Assembly (NCBI GenBank): GCA_001898855.1 | Contig: MKVN01000030.1 | Coordinates: 1 to 64,000 of the forward strand | From: Micrococcales bacterium 73-13 | GTDB lineage: Bacteria > Actinomycetota > Actinomycetes > Actinomycetales > Microbacteriaceae | DNA: 64,000 nucleotides | Direction: 5' to 3' | Shown here: one piece after another, positions 40,179-47,516 of the stretch | How positions within the stretch are numbered: the stretch's first letter is position 1 | Layout: the number at the start of each line of letters is the position of its first letter | Notes under the pieces: generated by a model | The model's database searches: none | Told to the model about the DNA's origin: nothing | Seen by the model: only the letters and a program-made list of their open reading frames with translations | Position numbers and translations under genes: made by a program

Positions 40179-41186
40179 GTGACGATCGAGGGCGCACTGA
40201 GCATCGCCTCGCGCTTCCCCCGGCTCACCGGCGAGCAGCTGCTCGAGCAGCTCGCGCCGCCGCGGCAGTTCGAGGGCGCCTCGCTCGACAACTATCGCCC
40301 CGACCCCGACTATCCCTCGCAGGCCGAGGCGGTCGAGGCCGTCCGCGCGTTCCTCGGCGGCGGCTCCGGCGGGGGCGGGGGATGGTTCCGCAAGAAGGCG
40401 GAGCCGCCCAGACCCGGGATCTATCTCGACGGCGGCTTCGGCGTCGGCAAGACCCACCTGCTCGCCGCGCTCTGGCACGCGACGAAGGGCCGCAAGTACT
40501 TCGGCACGTTCATCGAGTACACCGCCCTGGTCGGCGCGCTCGGCTTCCAGCACGCCGTCGAGCTGCTCAAGGGCACCAAGCTGTTGTGCATCGACGAGTT
40601 CGAGCTCGACGATCCCGGCGACACCCGGCTGATGAACCGCGTGCTCGGCGAGCTGGCCGAGTCCGGGACGCGGATCGCTGCAACCAGCAACACCCCGCCG
40701 CAGGCCCTCGGCGAGGGCCGGTTCGCCGCTCAGGACTTCCTCCGCGAGATCGACGCGCTCGCCTCCCGCTTCCGGACGGTGCGCATCGACGGCCTCGACT
40801 TCCGACGGCGCGACACCGCGGAGCACGCGATCGTCACCGCGGACGTCGCCGGCGCGCTTGAGCACGTCGAGGGGAACGTCGCGTTCGACTCCTTCGACGC
40901 GATCCTCGACCATCTCGCGCAGGTGCACCCGGCCAACTACGTCGCGCTCGTCGCCGGGCTCTCGGCGATCGGCATCACCGGCGTCCACGAGTTCCACAAC
41001 CAGACCGACGCGCTCCGCTTCGTCGCGTTCGTGGACCGGCTCTACGACGCGCGGGTCCGCGTCATCGCCGCCGGCACGCCGCTCGACGAGATCTTCCCGG
41101 AGGAGATGCTGCAGGGCGGATACCGCAAGAAGTACCTGCGCGCGATCTCCCGGCTGGTCTCGCTGACCAGCGCCGCTCCGGTCTAG
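40179..41186 (+). CDS. zapE: Cell division protein ZapE (AFG1-like ATPase)
   Basis: 335 residues, AFG1/ZapE P-loop ATPase. Walker A GGFGVGKTH with Lys91, Walker B LLCIDEFEL with Asp139-Glu140, then a sensor ATSNTPP and a C-terminal F..A..D..Y segment. In E. coli ZapE binds FtsZ and destabilises its polymers under stress; the mitochondrial relative handles misfolded proteins. GTG start with TAGGCT six bases before it. Confidence 0.93.
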   Translation: MTIEGALSIASRFPRLTGEQLLEQLAPPRQFEGASLDNYRPDPDYPSQAEAVEAVRAFLGGGSGGGGGWFRKKAEPPRPGIYLDGGFGVGKTHLLAALWHATKGRKYFGTFIEYTALVGALGFQHAVELLKGTKLLCIDEFELDDPGDTRLMNRVLGELAESGTRIAATSNTPPQALGEGRFAAQDFLREIDALASRFRTVRIDGLDFRRRDTAEHAIVTADVAGALEHVEGNVAFDSFDAILDHLAQVHPANYVALVAGLSAIGITGVHEFHNQTDALRFVAFVDRLYDARVRVIAAGTPLDEIFPEEMLQGGYRKKYLRAISRLVSLTSAAPV

Positions 41187-41249
41187 GTCTCCCCGGCTCG
41201 CCGTCCGCTCACTATGCTCGGCGCAGGGTCCGATCCCGGGAGGTCCATC

Positions 41250-41930
41250 GTGAGCGACACCGCAGCGGCAGGCTGGTACGACGACGGTCAGCACCCCGGC
41301 CAGGAGCGGTACTGGGACGGCGCCGCCTGGACCGACCAGTTCCGGCCCGCGGCCGCTCCCGAGCCGGTCGTCCCGCCGCCGGCGCCCGCCGCGCCGATCC
41401 ACCCCCCGGCCTATCCGCCCGCCTACCCGCCGGCGCAGGGCGCGCCCGCCGGCTACCCGGTCGCCGCGCCCGCGCCGCGGCGGCGGGTGAGCATCTGGGC
41501 CTGGCTCGCGCCGCTCATCGTCGTCGTGCTCGCCGGCATCGGGGTCGGGGTCTGGCTGCTCGTCAGCGCGCTGATCGGCGCGCTCGCCGGACCCTCGGAC
41601 GCGGTCGCGACCTTCAACCGGGCCTGGAACGCGAACGACTGCGACCAGGTGCTGGCCGTGGTGACGCAGAACTACCAGGACAGCGCCGACGGGCGCACCT
41701 GCGAGATGATCGCGAACGACCACAAGGCCGGCACCGTCTACTCGAGCCAGGTGCGCAGCGTCGAGGTGACCAACGGCACCGCGACCATCGTCGCGCGCGA
41801 GCAGTGGACGGACGGGAGCAGCGGCAGCCGCTACGACGAGCTCATCGAGTACCACCTCGTCCAGCGGGACGGGAAGTGGCTGATCGACGACTCGGTCGTC
41901 CAGGACGGCGACGCCTCACCGGTCGGATAG
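41250..41930 (+). CDS. DUF2510 single-pass membrane protein (copy 2)
   Basis: 226 residues. DUF2510 motif (AAGWYDDGQHPGQERYWDG), a Pro-rich linker rich in PPAYPP-type repeats, one membrane helix (about 82-112), then an extracellular NTF2/DUF4878-like domain with a Cys pair (NDCDQVLAVV and the later TCEM). Its DNA over the DUF2510 part is nearly identical to the copy at 30532. GGGAGGT precedes the GTG by 5 bases; TATGCT at 41213-41218 is the likely -10. The third copy follows 65 bases later. Confidence 0.82.
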   Translation: MSDTAAAGWYDDGQHPGQERYWDGAAWTDQFRPAAAPEPVVPPPAPAAPIHPPAYPPAYPPAQGAPAGYPVAAPAPRRRVSIWAWLAPLIVVVLAGIGVGVWLLVSALIGALAGPSDAVATFNRAWNANDCDQVLAVVTQNYQDSADGRTCEMIANDHKAGTVYSSQVRSVEVTNGTATIVAREQWTDGSSGSRYDELIEYHLVQRDGKWLIDDSVVQDGDASPVG

Positions 41931-41983
41931 GCCTCCACGCTCCGGGACGGGCTGCTCGCCGTTCGGCATCCGACCGCGGTCAG

Positions 41984-41989
41984 TAGGGT
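41984..41989 (+). promoter_or_regulatory. -10 element of DUF2510 copy 3
   Basis: TAGGGT, six bases before the GTG at 41996. Confidence 0.5.
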
Positions 41990-41995
41990 GGCCCC

Positions 41996-42556
41996 GTGAG
42001 CATCGCGCCGCCCGGCTGGTACGACGACGGCCGGCACTCGGGATCGCTGCGCTACTGGGACGGCGCGGCATGGACGGAGCACACCGCCGTCGGAAGCCCG
42101 CCGCCGCCGGAGCGCGCCGGCCGCGGCTGGATCTGGGGGCTGCTGGCCGGCTGCCTCGGCTTCCTGGCGGTCGTCGGCGTCGGCACCTGGCTGCTGGTGA
42201 CGTTCGCCCTGGACGCGGCCGCGGGCCCGCGGGGCGCGATCGACGCCTTCGACCGCGCCTGGGCCGGCGGCGACTGCGAGCTGCTGCGCTCCGTGACGAC
42301 CGAGGCCTACCGGACGGCGGACGTCTGGGACGGCGACATCTGCGCCGCGATCGAGGCCGACCCGCCCGCGTACCGGATCGACGTCGAGGAGATCCGCGTG
42401 TCCGGCGACCGGGCGCTCGCCGTCACCCGAGAGCGATGGACGACCCCGGACGGCGCCTACGACGAGCGCTACGAGTACCGGTTCGAGCGGGTCGACGGGC
42501 GCTGGCTGATCGCCGCATACGCGCCGATCGACGGCAACGTCGCGCCGATCGGCTGA
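41996..42556 (+). CDS. DUF2510 single-pass membrane protein (copy 3)
   Basis: 186 residues, the shortest of the three paralogues: DUF2510 motif (PPGWYDDGRHSGSLRYWDG), short linker, membrane helix (about 46-70), extracellular domain with GDCELLRSVT and ICAAIEAD cysteines and the closing GRWLIAAY, equivalent to GKWLIDD in copy 2. The shared layout suggests tandem duplication. Function unknown. Confidence 0.8.
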   Translation: MSIAPPGWYDDGRHSGSLRYWDGAAWTEHTAVGSPPPPERAGRGWIWGLLAGCLGFLAVVGVGTWLLVTFALDAAAGPRGAIDAFDRAWAGGDCELLRSVTTEAYRTADVWDGDICAAIEADPPAYRIDVEEIRVSGDRALAVTRERWTTPDGAYDERYEYRFERVDGRWLIAAYAPIDGNVAPIG

Positions 42557-42586
42557 GCGCGACGGGGCTGGCGAGCGGCCCAAGAC

Positions 42587-42624
42587 GTAACCGCCGCGAA
42601 ACAGAACGCGGCGATTCGCGAAAC
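42587..42624 (+). promoter_or_regulatory. GlnR-type operator upstream of amt
   Basis: GTAAC, GAAAC, CGGCG and GAAAC, each separated by exactly six bases. Three of four elements match the GlnR consensus GTnAC-n6-GAAAC-n6-GTnAC-n6-GAAAC. It lies 91 bases before the amt ATG. The same arrangement precedes glnA. Confidence 0.7.
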
Positions 42625-42715
42625 GTCGGCTGGACAGACTGGGCCCCGTCACATCGGCGAGCCGCCGCGCAGCGGACGGACCGCCTCCATCGCAAACACG
42701 GAGGTTCAGCACTTC

Positions 42716-43990
42716 ATGGACAGTGGAACCCTTGCCTGGGGCATCACGGCGGGCGCGCTGGTGCTCTTCATGACCCCCGGCGTCGCCTTCTTCTACGGCG
42801 GGCTGGTGAAGGCCAAGTCGGTCGTCAGCATGATGATGATGTCCTTCGGGGCGATGGCGCTCGTCGGCGTGCTGTGGATCCTGGTCGGATTCAACATGGC
42901 GGTCGCGCCGGACACCTGGAGCTGGGCGAGCAACCCCTTCACGGAGAACTTCGCGCTGCAGGGCGTCGGCGAGTCCGACCTCGTGCTCGCGTTCTTCGGA
43001 TCGACGTTCGCCATCATCACCGTCGCGCTCATCTCCGGCGCGATCGCCGACCGCGCGAAGTTCGGCTCCTGGCTGGTCTTCGCCGGCCTGTGGTCGGTGC
43101 TGGTCTACTTCCCGGTCGCCGCGTGGGTGTGGGGCGGCGGCTGGATCCAGAACATGGCCAGCGCGCTCGGCTTCGTCGACGCGGACGGCAACTCGACCGT
43201 CTCGGCCAGCGGGGTCCTCGACTACGCGGGCGGCACCGCGGTGCACATCAACGCCGGCGCGGCCGCGCTCGCCCTGGCGCTCGTGCTCGGCAAGCGGGTC
43301 GGCTTCGCCAAGGGCGCGCACAAGCCGCACAACGTCCCGCTGACCCTGCTCGGCGCGTCGATCCTCTGGTTCGGCTGGTTCGGCTTCAACGCCGGCGCCG
43401 AGGCGAACTGGTCCTACGGCGACGGCGTCTACGGCTCGCTGACCGGCGAGACGACGTTCGCCGGGACGATCGTGATCAACACGCTCGGCGCGACGGCCGC
43501 GGCCATCATCGGCTGGATCATCATCGAGAAGATCAAGGACGGCAAGGCGACCTCGGTCGGCGCCGCCTCCGGCGCCGTCGCGGGACTGGTCGCGATCACT
43601 CCGGCCTGCGCGTTCCTCACGCCCGGCTGGGCGCTCGTGCTCGGCGTGCTCGCCGGCGTGATCTGCGCGCTCGCGGTCGAGCTGAAGTACAAGCTCGGCT
43701 TCGACGACTCGCTCGACGTGGTCGGCATCCACATGATCGGCGGCATCGTCGGCTGCCTGTACCTCGGCTTCTTCGCCAACGGCACCGGACTGGTGTACGG
43801 CGCCGACGGCTCGCAGCTGCTGTTCCAGGCGATCGGCGCGCTCGCGGTGGCGGTCTACTCCTTCGTCATCGCCTGGGTGCTCGGCTTCGCGATCGAGAAG
43901 ACCATCGGCTTCCGGGTCAAGAACGAGGATGAGCTCGCCGGCGTCGACGTCGCCGTGCACGGCGAGGAGGGCTACGCGATCGTGGAGTGA
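42716..43990 (+). CDS. amt: Ammonium transporter
   Basis: 424 residues, Amt/MEP/Rh family, 11 membrane segments. Family signatures visible: TPGVAFFYGGLVKAKSV near residue 21, DYAGGTAVHINAGAAAL carrying the first pore His, GWFGFNAGAE, and VVGIHMIGGIVG carrying the second pore His. It imports ammonium at low external concentration. A GlnR-like site upstream supports induction under nitrogen limitation. No glnK/glnD follows, unlike many amt operons. A strong hairpin (44010-44036) lies downstream. Confidence 0.96.
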   Translation: MDSGTLAWGITAGALVLFMTPGVAFFYGGLVKAKSVVSMMMMSFGAMALVGVLWILVGFNMAVAPDTWSWASNPFTENFALQGVGESDLVLAFFGSTFAIITVALISGAIADRAKFGSWLVFAGLWSVLVYFPVAAWVWGGGWIQNMASALGFVDADGNSTVSASGVLDYAGGTAVHINAGAAALALALVLGKRVGFAKGAHKPHNVPLTLLGASILWFGWFGFNAGAEANWSYGDGVYGSLTGETTFAGTIVINTLGATAAAIIGWIIIEKIKDGKATSVGAASGAVAGLVAITPACAFLTPGWALVLGVLAGVICALAVELKYKLGFDDSLDVVGIHMIGGIVGCLYLGFFANGTGLVYGADGSQLLFQAIGALAVAVYSFVIAWVLGFAIEKTIGFRVKNEDELAGVDVAVHGEEGYAIVE

Positions 43991-44009
43991 TCCGCACGTC
44001 CTGGTCGGC

Positions 44010-44036
44010 GGCGCCGTCTCCTTCGGGGGCGGCGCC
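44010..44036 (+). terminator. Hairpin downstream of amt
   Basis: Twelve-base stem (GGCGCCGTCTCC with GGGGGCGGCGCC, two G-T wobbles) and loop TTC, 19 bases after the amt stop. It has no T-run. It ends 2 bases before the -10 hexamer of the next gene. Confidence 0.6.
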
Positions 44037-44038
44037 GC

Positions 44039-44044
44039 TAGCCT
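44039..44044 (+). promoter_or_regulatory. -10 element of lipoprotein gene
   Basis: TAGCCT, six bases before the ATG at 44051. Confidence 0.5.
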
Positions 44045-44050
44045 TTCGCC

Positions 44051-44911
44051 ATGCGTCGGGTGCGGGTGCTGCTGGCGGGGGCCGCGCTCGCGGCCGTCGC
44101 GGCCACGAGCGCCTGCGCCGCGCCCGCCGAGCCGCTCGCCGACCTCGAGGCCTGGGACGCCGCGGTCGCCGCGGCCGAGCAGGCATACGCGGCGAGCGCC
44201 CCGGATCCGGCGGGCCCGACCTGGGACGAGCGCGTGCCGCTCGATCCGCCGGCCGGCTGGCTGGTGCGCAGCGGCTGCGACCGCTGGTCGAGCCAGCTGG
44301 TGTGCATGGCGCGGATCGAGGAGGGCGGCGACTTCCGGGCCATGTGGGACGAGGTCGGCGCAGGCCTCGCCGCGGCGGGCTGGCGGCTCGTGGACGACGC
44401 GGCGGGCGTCGTCGGGATGGAGTTCACCAGCTACGTCCATCCGGAGCATCCGGGATGGGTCCTCTACGTCGACGACACGGGGGAGTACGAGGGCGCCGCG
44501 GACGCGCTGTCGGTCATCGCGGTGCTGGACCCGATCCTGTCCGCCCCGGCCGCGCCCGCCGGCCTCGCGACGCTCGGCTTCGTCGACGACGCGCCGGCGC
44601 CATGGGACAGCAGCGTCCCGTGGCCCTCGGCGTCGGCGCCGCAGGGCGTGGAGAGCGCCGAGTTCTCGCTCGGGACCTCCTTCGCCACCCTCGCCGTCGC
44701 CCGGCTGCGGCTGGCGGACGCCGCCGCCGCGCAGGCCTTCGTCGCCGACTACGCCGCCGCGGTCGCCGGCGCGAGCGGCTGGCGCCAGGTCGACGACGCC
44801 CCGGACCTGCGCGCGTTCCGCCAGGACGGGCGCTGGAGCGCGCTCTGGATCGCGCAGCACGGCGCAGACGTCGAGGTGCGCGCCGTCATCCGACCGCTGC
44901 CGGAGGGGTGA
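44051..44911 (+). CDS. Hypothetical exported protein, probable lipoprotein
   Basis: 286 residues, no family recognised. An N-terminal signal with RRVR then a hydrophobic stretch ends at Cys22 (TSAC); the Thr at -3 makes the lipobox imperfect. The mature part holds a cysteine pair (SGCDRWSSQLVC, about 75-86) and two related-looking halves, each ending in a GWR segment (AAAGWRLVDD, then ASGWRQVDD). It is probably an extracellular binding or structural protein. No operon partner: the tRNA-Val gene follows on the other strand. Confidence 0.7.
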   Translation: MRRVRVLLAGAALAAVAATSACAAPAEPLADLEAWDAAVAAAEQAYAASAPDPAGPTWDERVPLDPPAGWLVRSGCDRWSSQLVCMARIEEGGDFRAMWDEVGAGLAAAGWRLVDDAAGVVGMEFTSYVHPEHPGWVLYVDDTGEYEGAADALSVIAVLDPILSAPAAPAGLATLGFVDDAPAPWDSSVPWPSASAPQGVESAEFSLGTSFATLAVARLRLADAAAAQAFVADYAAAVAGASGWRQVDDAPDLRAFRQDGRWSALWIAQHGADVEVRAVIRPLPEG

Positions 44912-44988
44912 GGACGTCCCGCGACCTGCGGACGAGCCCGCGATCGTCCTCGGCCCGAGGGCCTGCCGACGTTCCGCTCGGGCCCTCC

Positions 44989-45064
44989 TGGTGGGCGATG
45001 CCGGACTCGAACCGACGACCTCTTCGGTGTGAACGAAGCGCGCTACCAACTGCGCCAATCGCCC
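44989..45064 (-). tRNA. tRNA-Val (CAC)
   Basis: Read on the minus strand, GGGCGAT pairs with ATCGCCC; the anticodon stem CTTCG/CGAAG holds the loop TTCACAC, anticodon CAC. T arm GGTTCGAGTCC. The discriminator A (44992) is followed by an encoded CCA (44989-44991). It decodes GTG, a very common codon here. It lies opposite to and divergent from the Gly-Cys-Val group. Confidence 0.93.
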
Positions 45065-45174
45065 CTGCGCCTCGCGCGGGCCCGTCCATCTTGCCATAGC
45101 GGCGGGAGGGCGTGTTGATTGGCGCGGGCCGCGGGCATCGGGTAACGTGGTCGGGCACCGGGAAACCGGGGCAC

Positions 45175-45247
45175 GCGGATGTAGCGCAGTTGGTAGCGCA
45201 TCACCTTGCCAAGGTGAGGGTCGCGAGTTCGAGTCTCGTCATCCGCT
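45175..45247 (+). tRNA. tRNA-Gly (GCC)
   Basis: Acceptor GCGGATG/CATCCGC; anticodon stem TCACC/GGTGA with loop TTGCCAA, anticodon GCC; T arm GAGTTCGAGTCTC. No encoded CCA. First gene of a three-tRNA group; TAACGT at 45143-45148 is a possible -10. Confidence 0.94.
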
Positions 45248-45280
45248 CGAGGAAGTCCAGTAGGACGAGCTCAACCCCAC

Positions 45281-45351
45281 GGTGGCGTGGCCGAGAGGCG
45301 AGGCAACGGCCTGCAAAGCCGTGTACACCGGTTCGAATCCGGTCGTCACCT
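45281..45351 (+). tRNA. tRNA-Cys (GCA)
   Basis: Acceptor GGTGGCG/CGTCACC with one G-T pair; anticodon stem ACGGC/GCCGT with loop CTGCAAA, anticodon GCA; T arm CGGTTCGAATCCG. No encoded CCA. 33 bases after tRNA-Gly. Confidence 0.94.
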
Positions 45352-45385
45352 CGCAGCGCGGGAGAGCCGCGTCACAACTCAACAC

Positions 45386-45460
45386 GGGCGATTGGCGCAG
45401 CGGTAGCGCGCTTCCCTGACACGGAAGAGGTCACTGGTTCGATCCCAGTATCGCCCACCA
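45386..45460 (+). tRNA. tRNA-Val (GAC)
   Basis: Acceptor GGGCGAT/ATCGCCC; anticodon stem CTTCC/GGAAG with loop CTGACAC, anticodon GAC; T arm TGGTTCGATCCCA. CCA is encoded (45458-45460). Shares its first 15 bases with the minus-strand tRNA-Val (CAC). 34 bases after tRNA-Cys. Confidence 0.94.
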
Positions 45461-45470
45461 CACGACGGCA

Positions 45471-46316
45471 TCACTCCGGCTCGGCGGTGACGAAGTCGAT
45501 CAGCTCCTCGACGCGGCCGAGCAGCGCGGGCTCGAGGTCGGCGTAGGAGCGCACGCGGCCGAGGATGCGCCGCCAGGCCTGCGCGATGTCCGCCTGCTCG
45601 GCATGCGGCCAGCCGAAGGCATCGCAGACGCCGTGCTTCCACTCGATCCCGCGGGGGATCGTCGGCCATGCCGGGATGCCGAGCGCGCGCGGCGTCACCG
45701 ATTGCCAGACGTCGATGAACGGATGCCCGAGCACGAGCGCGTGCCGCGCGTGGCCCGATCGACCGACCGACTCGGCGATGCGCGACTCCTTCGAGCCCGG
45801 CACCAGGTGGTCGACGAGGACGCCGACCCGTCGTCCGGGGCCCGGCCGGAACTCGTCCAGGAACGCCGGGAGCCGGTCGACGCCGTCCAGCAGCTCGACG
45901 ACGACGCCCTCGACCCGCAGGTCGTCGCCCCAGACCTTCTCGACCAGCTCGGCGTCGTGCCGGCCCTCCACCAGGATCCGGCTGCCGCGCGCGACGCGGG
46001 CCGGCGTCGCCGCGACGGCGCGCGAGCCGGACGCGGTGCGCGCGGGGCCCTTCGGCGCGGCGACCGGCAGCACCGGGCGGACCTCCCGCCCGTCGACGAG
46101 GAAGCCGGTGCCGATCGGGAACACGCGGACTCGGCCGAGCCGGTCCTCCAGGTGCAGCCCGCTCTTGTCCCAGGACACCACCGCGCCGACCCAGCCGTCG
46201 ACCGCGGTCTCCAGCACCAGACCGAGCTCGACGGTCGCCTCCGGCACGACCGGACGGCCGGCGCGCCGCCAGTCGCCCGCGAGCACGTCCGATCCGTAGC
46301 GATCCTCCTGCTGCAC
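45471..46316 (-). CDS. DUF3097 family protein with TOPRIM-like core
   Basis: 281 residues of the actinobacterial DUF3097 family. The middle shows ILVEGRHDAELVEKVWGDD and, about 45 residues later, VGVLVDHLVPGSKE, matching the conserved Glu and Asp-x-Asp-like positions of a TOPRIM fold. The C-terminus is rich in Trp and His. Function unknown; a nucleic-acid or nucleotide role is inferred from the fold. GTG start with TAGCCT six bases before it. It converges on tRNA-Val (GAC) with 10 bases between. Confidence 0.85.
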   Translation of the reverse strand: MQQEDRYGSDVLAGDWRRAGRPVVPEATVELGLVLETAVDGWVGAVVSWDKSGLHLEDRLGRVRVFPIGTGFLVDGREVRPVLPVAAPKGPARTASGSRAVAATPARVARGSRILVEGRHDAELVEKVWGDDLRVEGVVVELLDGVDRLPAFLDEFRPGPGRRVGVLVDHLVPGSKESRIAESVGRSGHARHALVLGHPFIDVWQSVTPRALGIPAWPTIPRGIEWKHGVCDAFGWPHAEQADIAQAWRRILGRVRSYADLEPALLGRVEELIDFVTAEPE

Positions 46317-46322
46317 GCCGGG

Positions 46323-46328
46323 AGGCTA
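46323..46328 (-). promoter_or_regulatory. -10 element of DUF3097 gene
   Basis: TAGCCT on the minus strand, six bases before the GTG at 46316. Confidence 0.5.
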
Positions 46329-46346
46329 TCAGCGCGGCGCGCCGGC

Positions 46347-47393
46347 TCAGCCCACCGAGGCGGGCGGCGCGAGGCTCGCGTCGAGCGCGGCGCCCTGCGC
46401 CCCGAGCGCCTCGAGCTGCGCGCGGAGCTCGTCGTAGCGGGCGATCTCGGCCTGGATCGCCTCCCGCTCGGCCTGGAGGGCGTCCGAGCGCGCCACCAGG
46501 TCCGCACGCGCCGCGGCGAACGCGGCCTGGGAGTCGAAACCGCCCGGCGTCTGCGCCCGCACGTTGAAGTCGACGATGTCGGCGTCCAGCCGTGCGAGCG
46601 ACTCGTCGTAGACCGCGGTGCGCGCCTCCACCTCCGCCCGGATCGCCTCGAGCTCGCCCTGCAGCGCGTCGACCCGCGCCGCGAGCTCGTCGAACACCGC
46701 GCGGTAGCCCTCGTGCATCCCGACGATCGCGGCGCGGTCCGCGAAGAACCCGGCGTAGTGCGCCTCGAGCTCCGCCGGCAGCTCGCGCACCTCGGTGCCG
46801 AGGATCGAGTGCAGCTCGTTCGCGAACTGCGCGTCGGTTACCTCCTGGTACACCGCCATGCGCTCGGCGAGCCCCGGGTCCGTCGCGGCGAGCTCCTGGT
46901 AGGCCGCGAGCAGCACCGGCGTGAGCGCGGCCCGCTCGGCGTCGCCCAGCCTGGACCAGACGGCGTGCAGCAGCTCGTGCGCGGCGGACACCTCGACGAC
47001 GCCGGCGAGCCGCTCGTCGGTCACCTCGAAGAGGTGGATGCGGTCGCGGATCAGGAAGCCGTCGTCCGTCGAGACATGGCAGCCGAGCACGTGCGCGCCC
47101 TCGGCGACGCCGACGCCGGCGCAGTCCGCGGCGAAGCCCTGCGTCGCGTCGAGCGTCGGCGCGGTCGCGAGGAACACGCGCTCCGCCGCAGGGGTCATCG
47201 TCGTCGCCTCGACGATCGCGGTGATCCGCGGCTCGGGCCGGAAGGACGCCGCGGAGATCCAGTCGGCGATGGACTGGCGCGCGTTCCAGGCGAGCCATCC
47301 GGCCACGGCGAGCACGACGACCAGCACGACGGCGATGAGCCCGCCGACGAGCCTCCCGCGCCGACGCGGCGAGGGCGGGTCGGGGAGGCGCAC
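46347..47393 (-). CDS. Membrane-anchored HExxH protein with C-terminal coiled coil
   Basis: 348 residues, family not recognised. A basic N-terminus and one membrane helix (17-36) put the rest outside the cell. HELLH at 139-143 is a zinc-metallopeptidase motif; NELHS at 192-196 (Glu193) is a candidate third ligand. Two cysteines (91, 105) may pair. Residues about 228-330 are a predicted coiled coil rich in Glu, Ala and Arg, close to the C-terminus. A membrane-bound extracellular peptidase is plausible but unproven. Start GTG at 47393; GAGAAT ends six bases before it. Divergent from the lipoprotein at 47517. Confidence 0.75.
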   Translation of the reverse strand: MRLPDPPSPRRRGRLVGGLIAVVLVVVLAVAGWLAWNARQSIADWISAASFRPEPRITAIVEATTMTPAAERVFLATAPTLDATQGFAADCAGVGVAEGAHVLGCHVSTDDGFLIRDRIHLFEVTDERLAGVVEVSAAHELLHAVWSRLGDAERAALTPVLLAAYQELAATDPGLAERMAVYQEVTDAQFANELHSILGTEVRELPAELEAHYAGFFADRAAIVGMHEGYRAVFDELAARVDALQGELEAIRAEVEARTAVYDESLARLDADIVDFNVRAQTPGGFDSQAAFAAARADLVARSDALQAEREAIQAEIARYDELRAQLEALGAQGAALDASLAPPASVG

Positions 47394-47503
47394 CGGGTCA
47401 TTCTCCCCGGTGCCGCCGTGTGCGCGCCTCCCGACTCGGGAGAGGTCGCCGACCCCGCCCCGGCGGAGGTCTGCGAGGTCCGCCGCCGCACCGGCGTTCG
47501 GAC

Positions 47504-47509
47504 TATTGT
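47504..47509 (+). promoter_or_regulatory. -10 element of lipoprotein gene
   Basis: TATTGT, seven bases before the GTG at 47517. Confidence 0.45.
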
Positions 47510-47516
47510 GAGGCGC

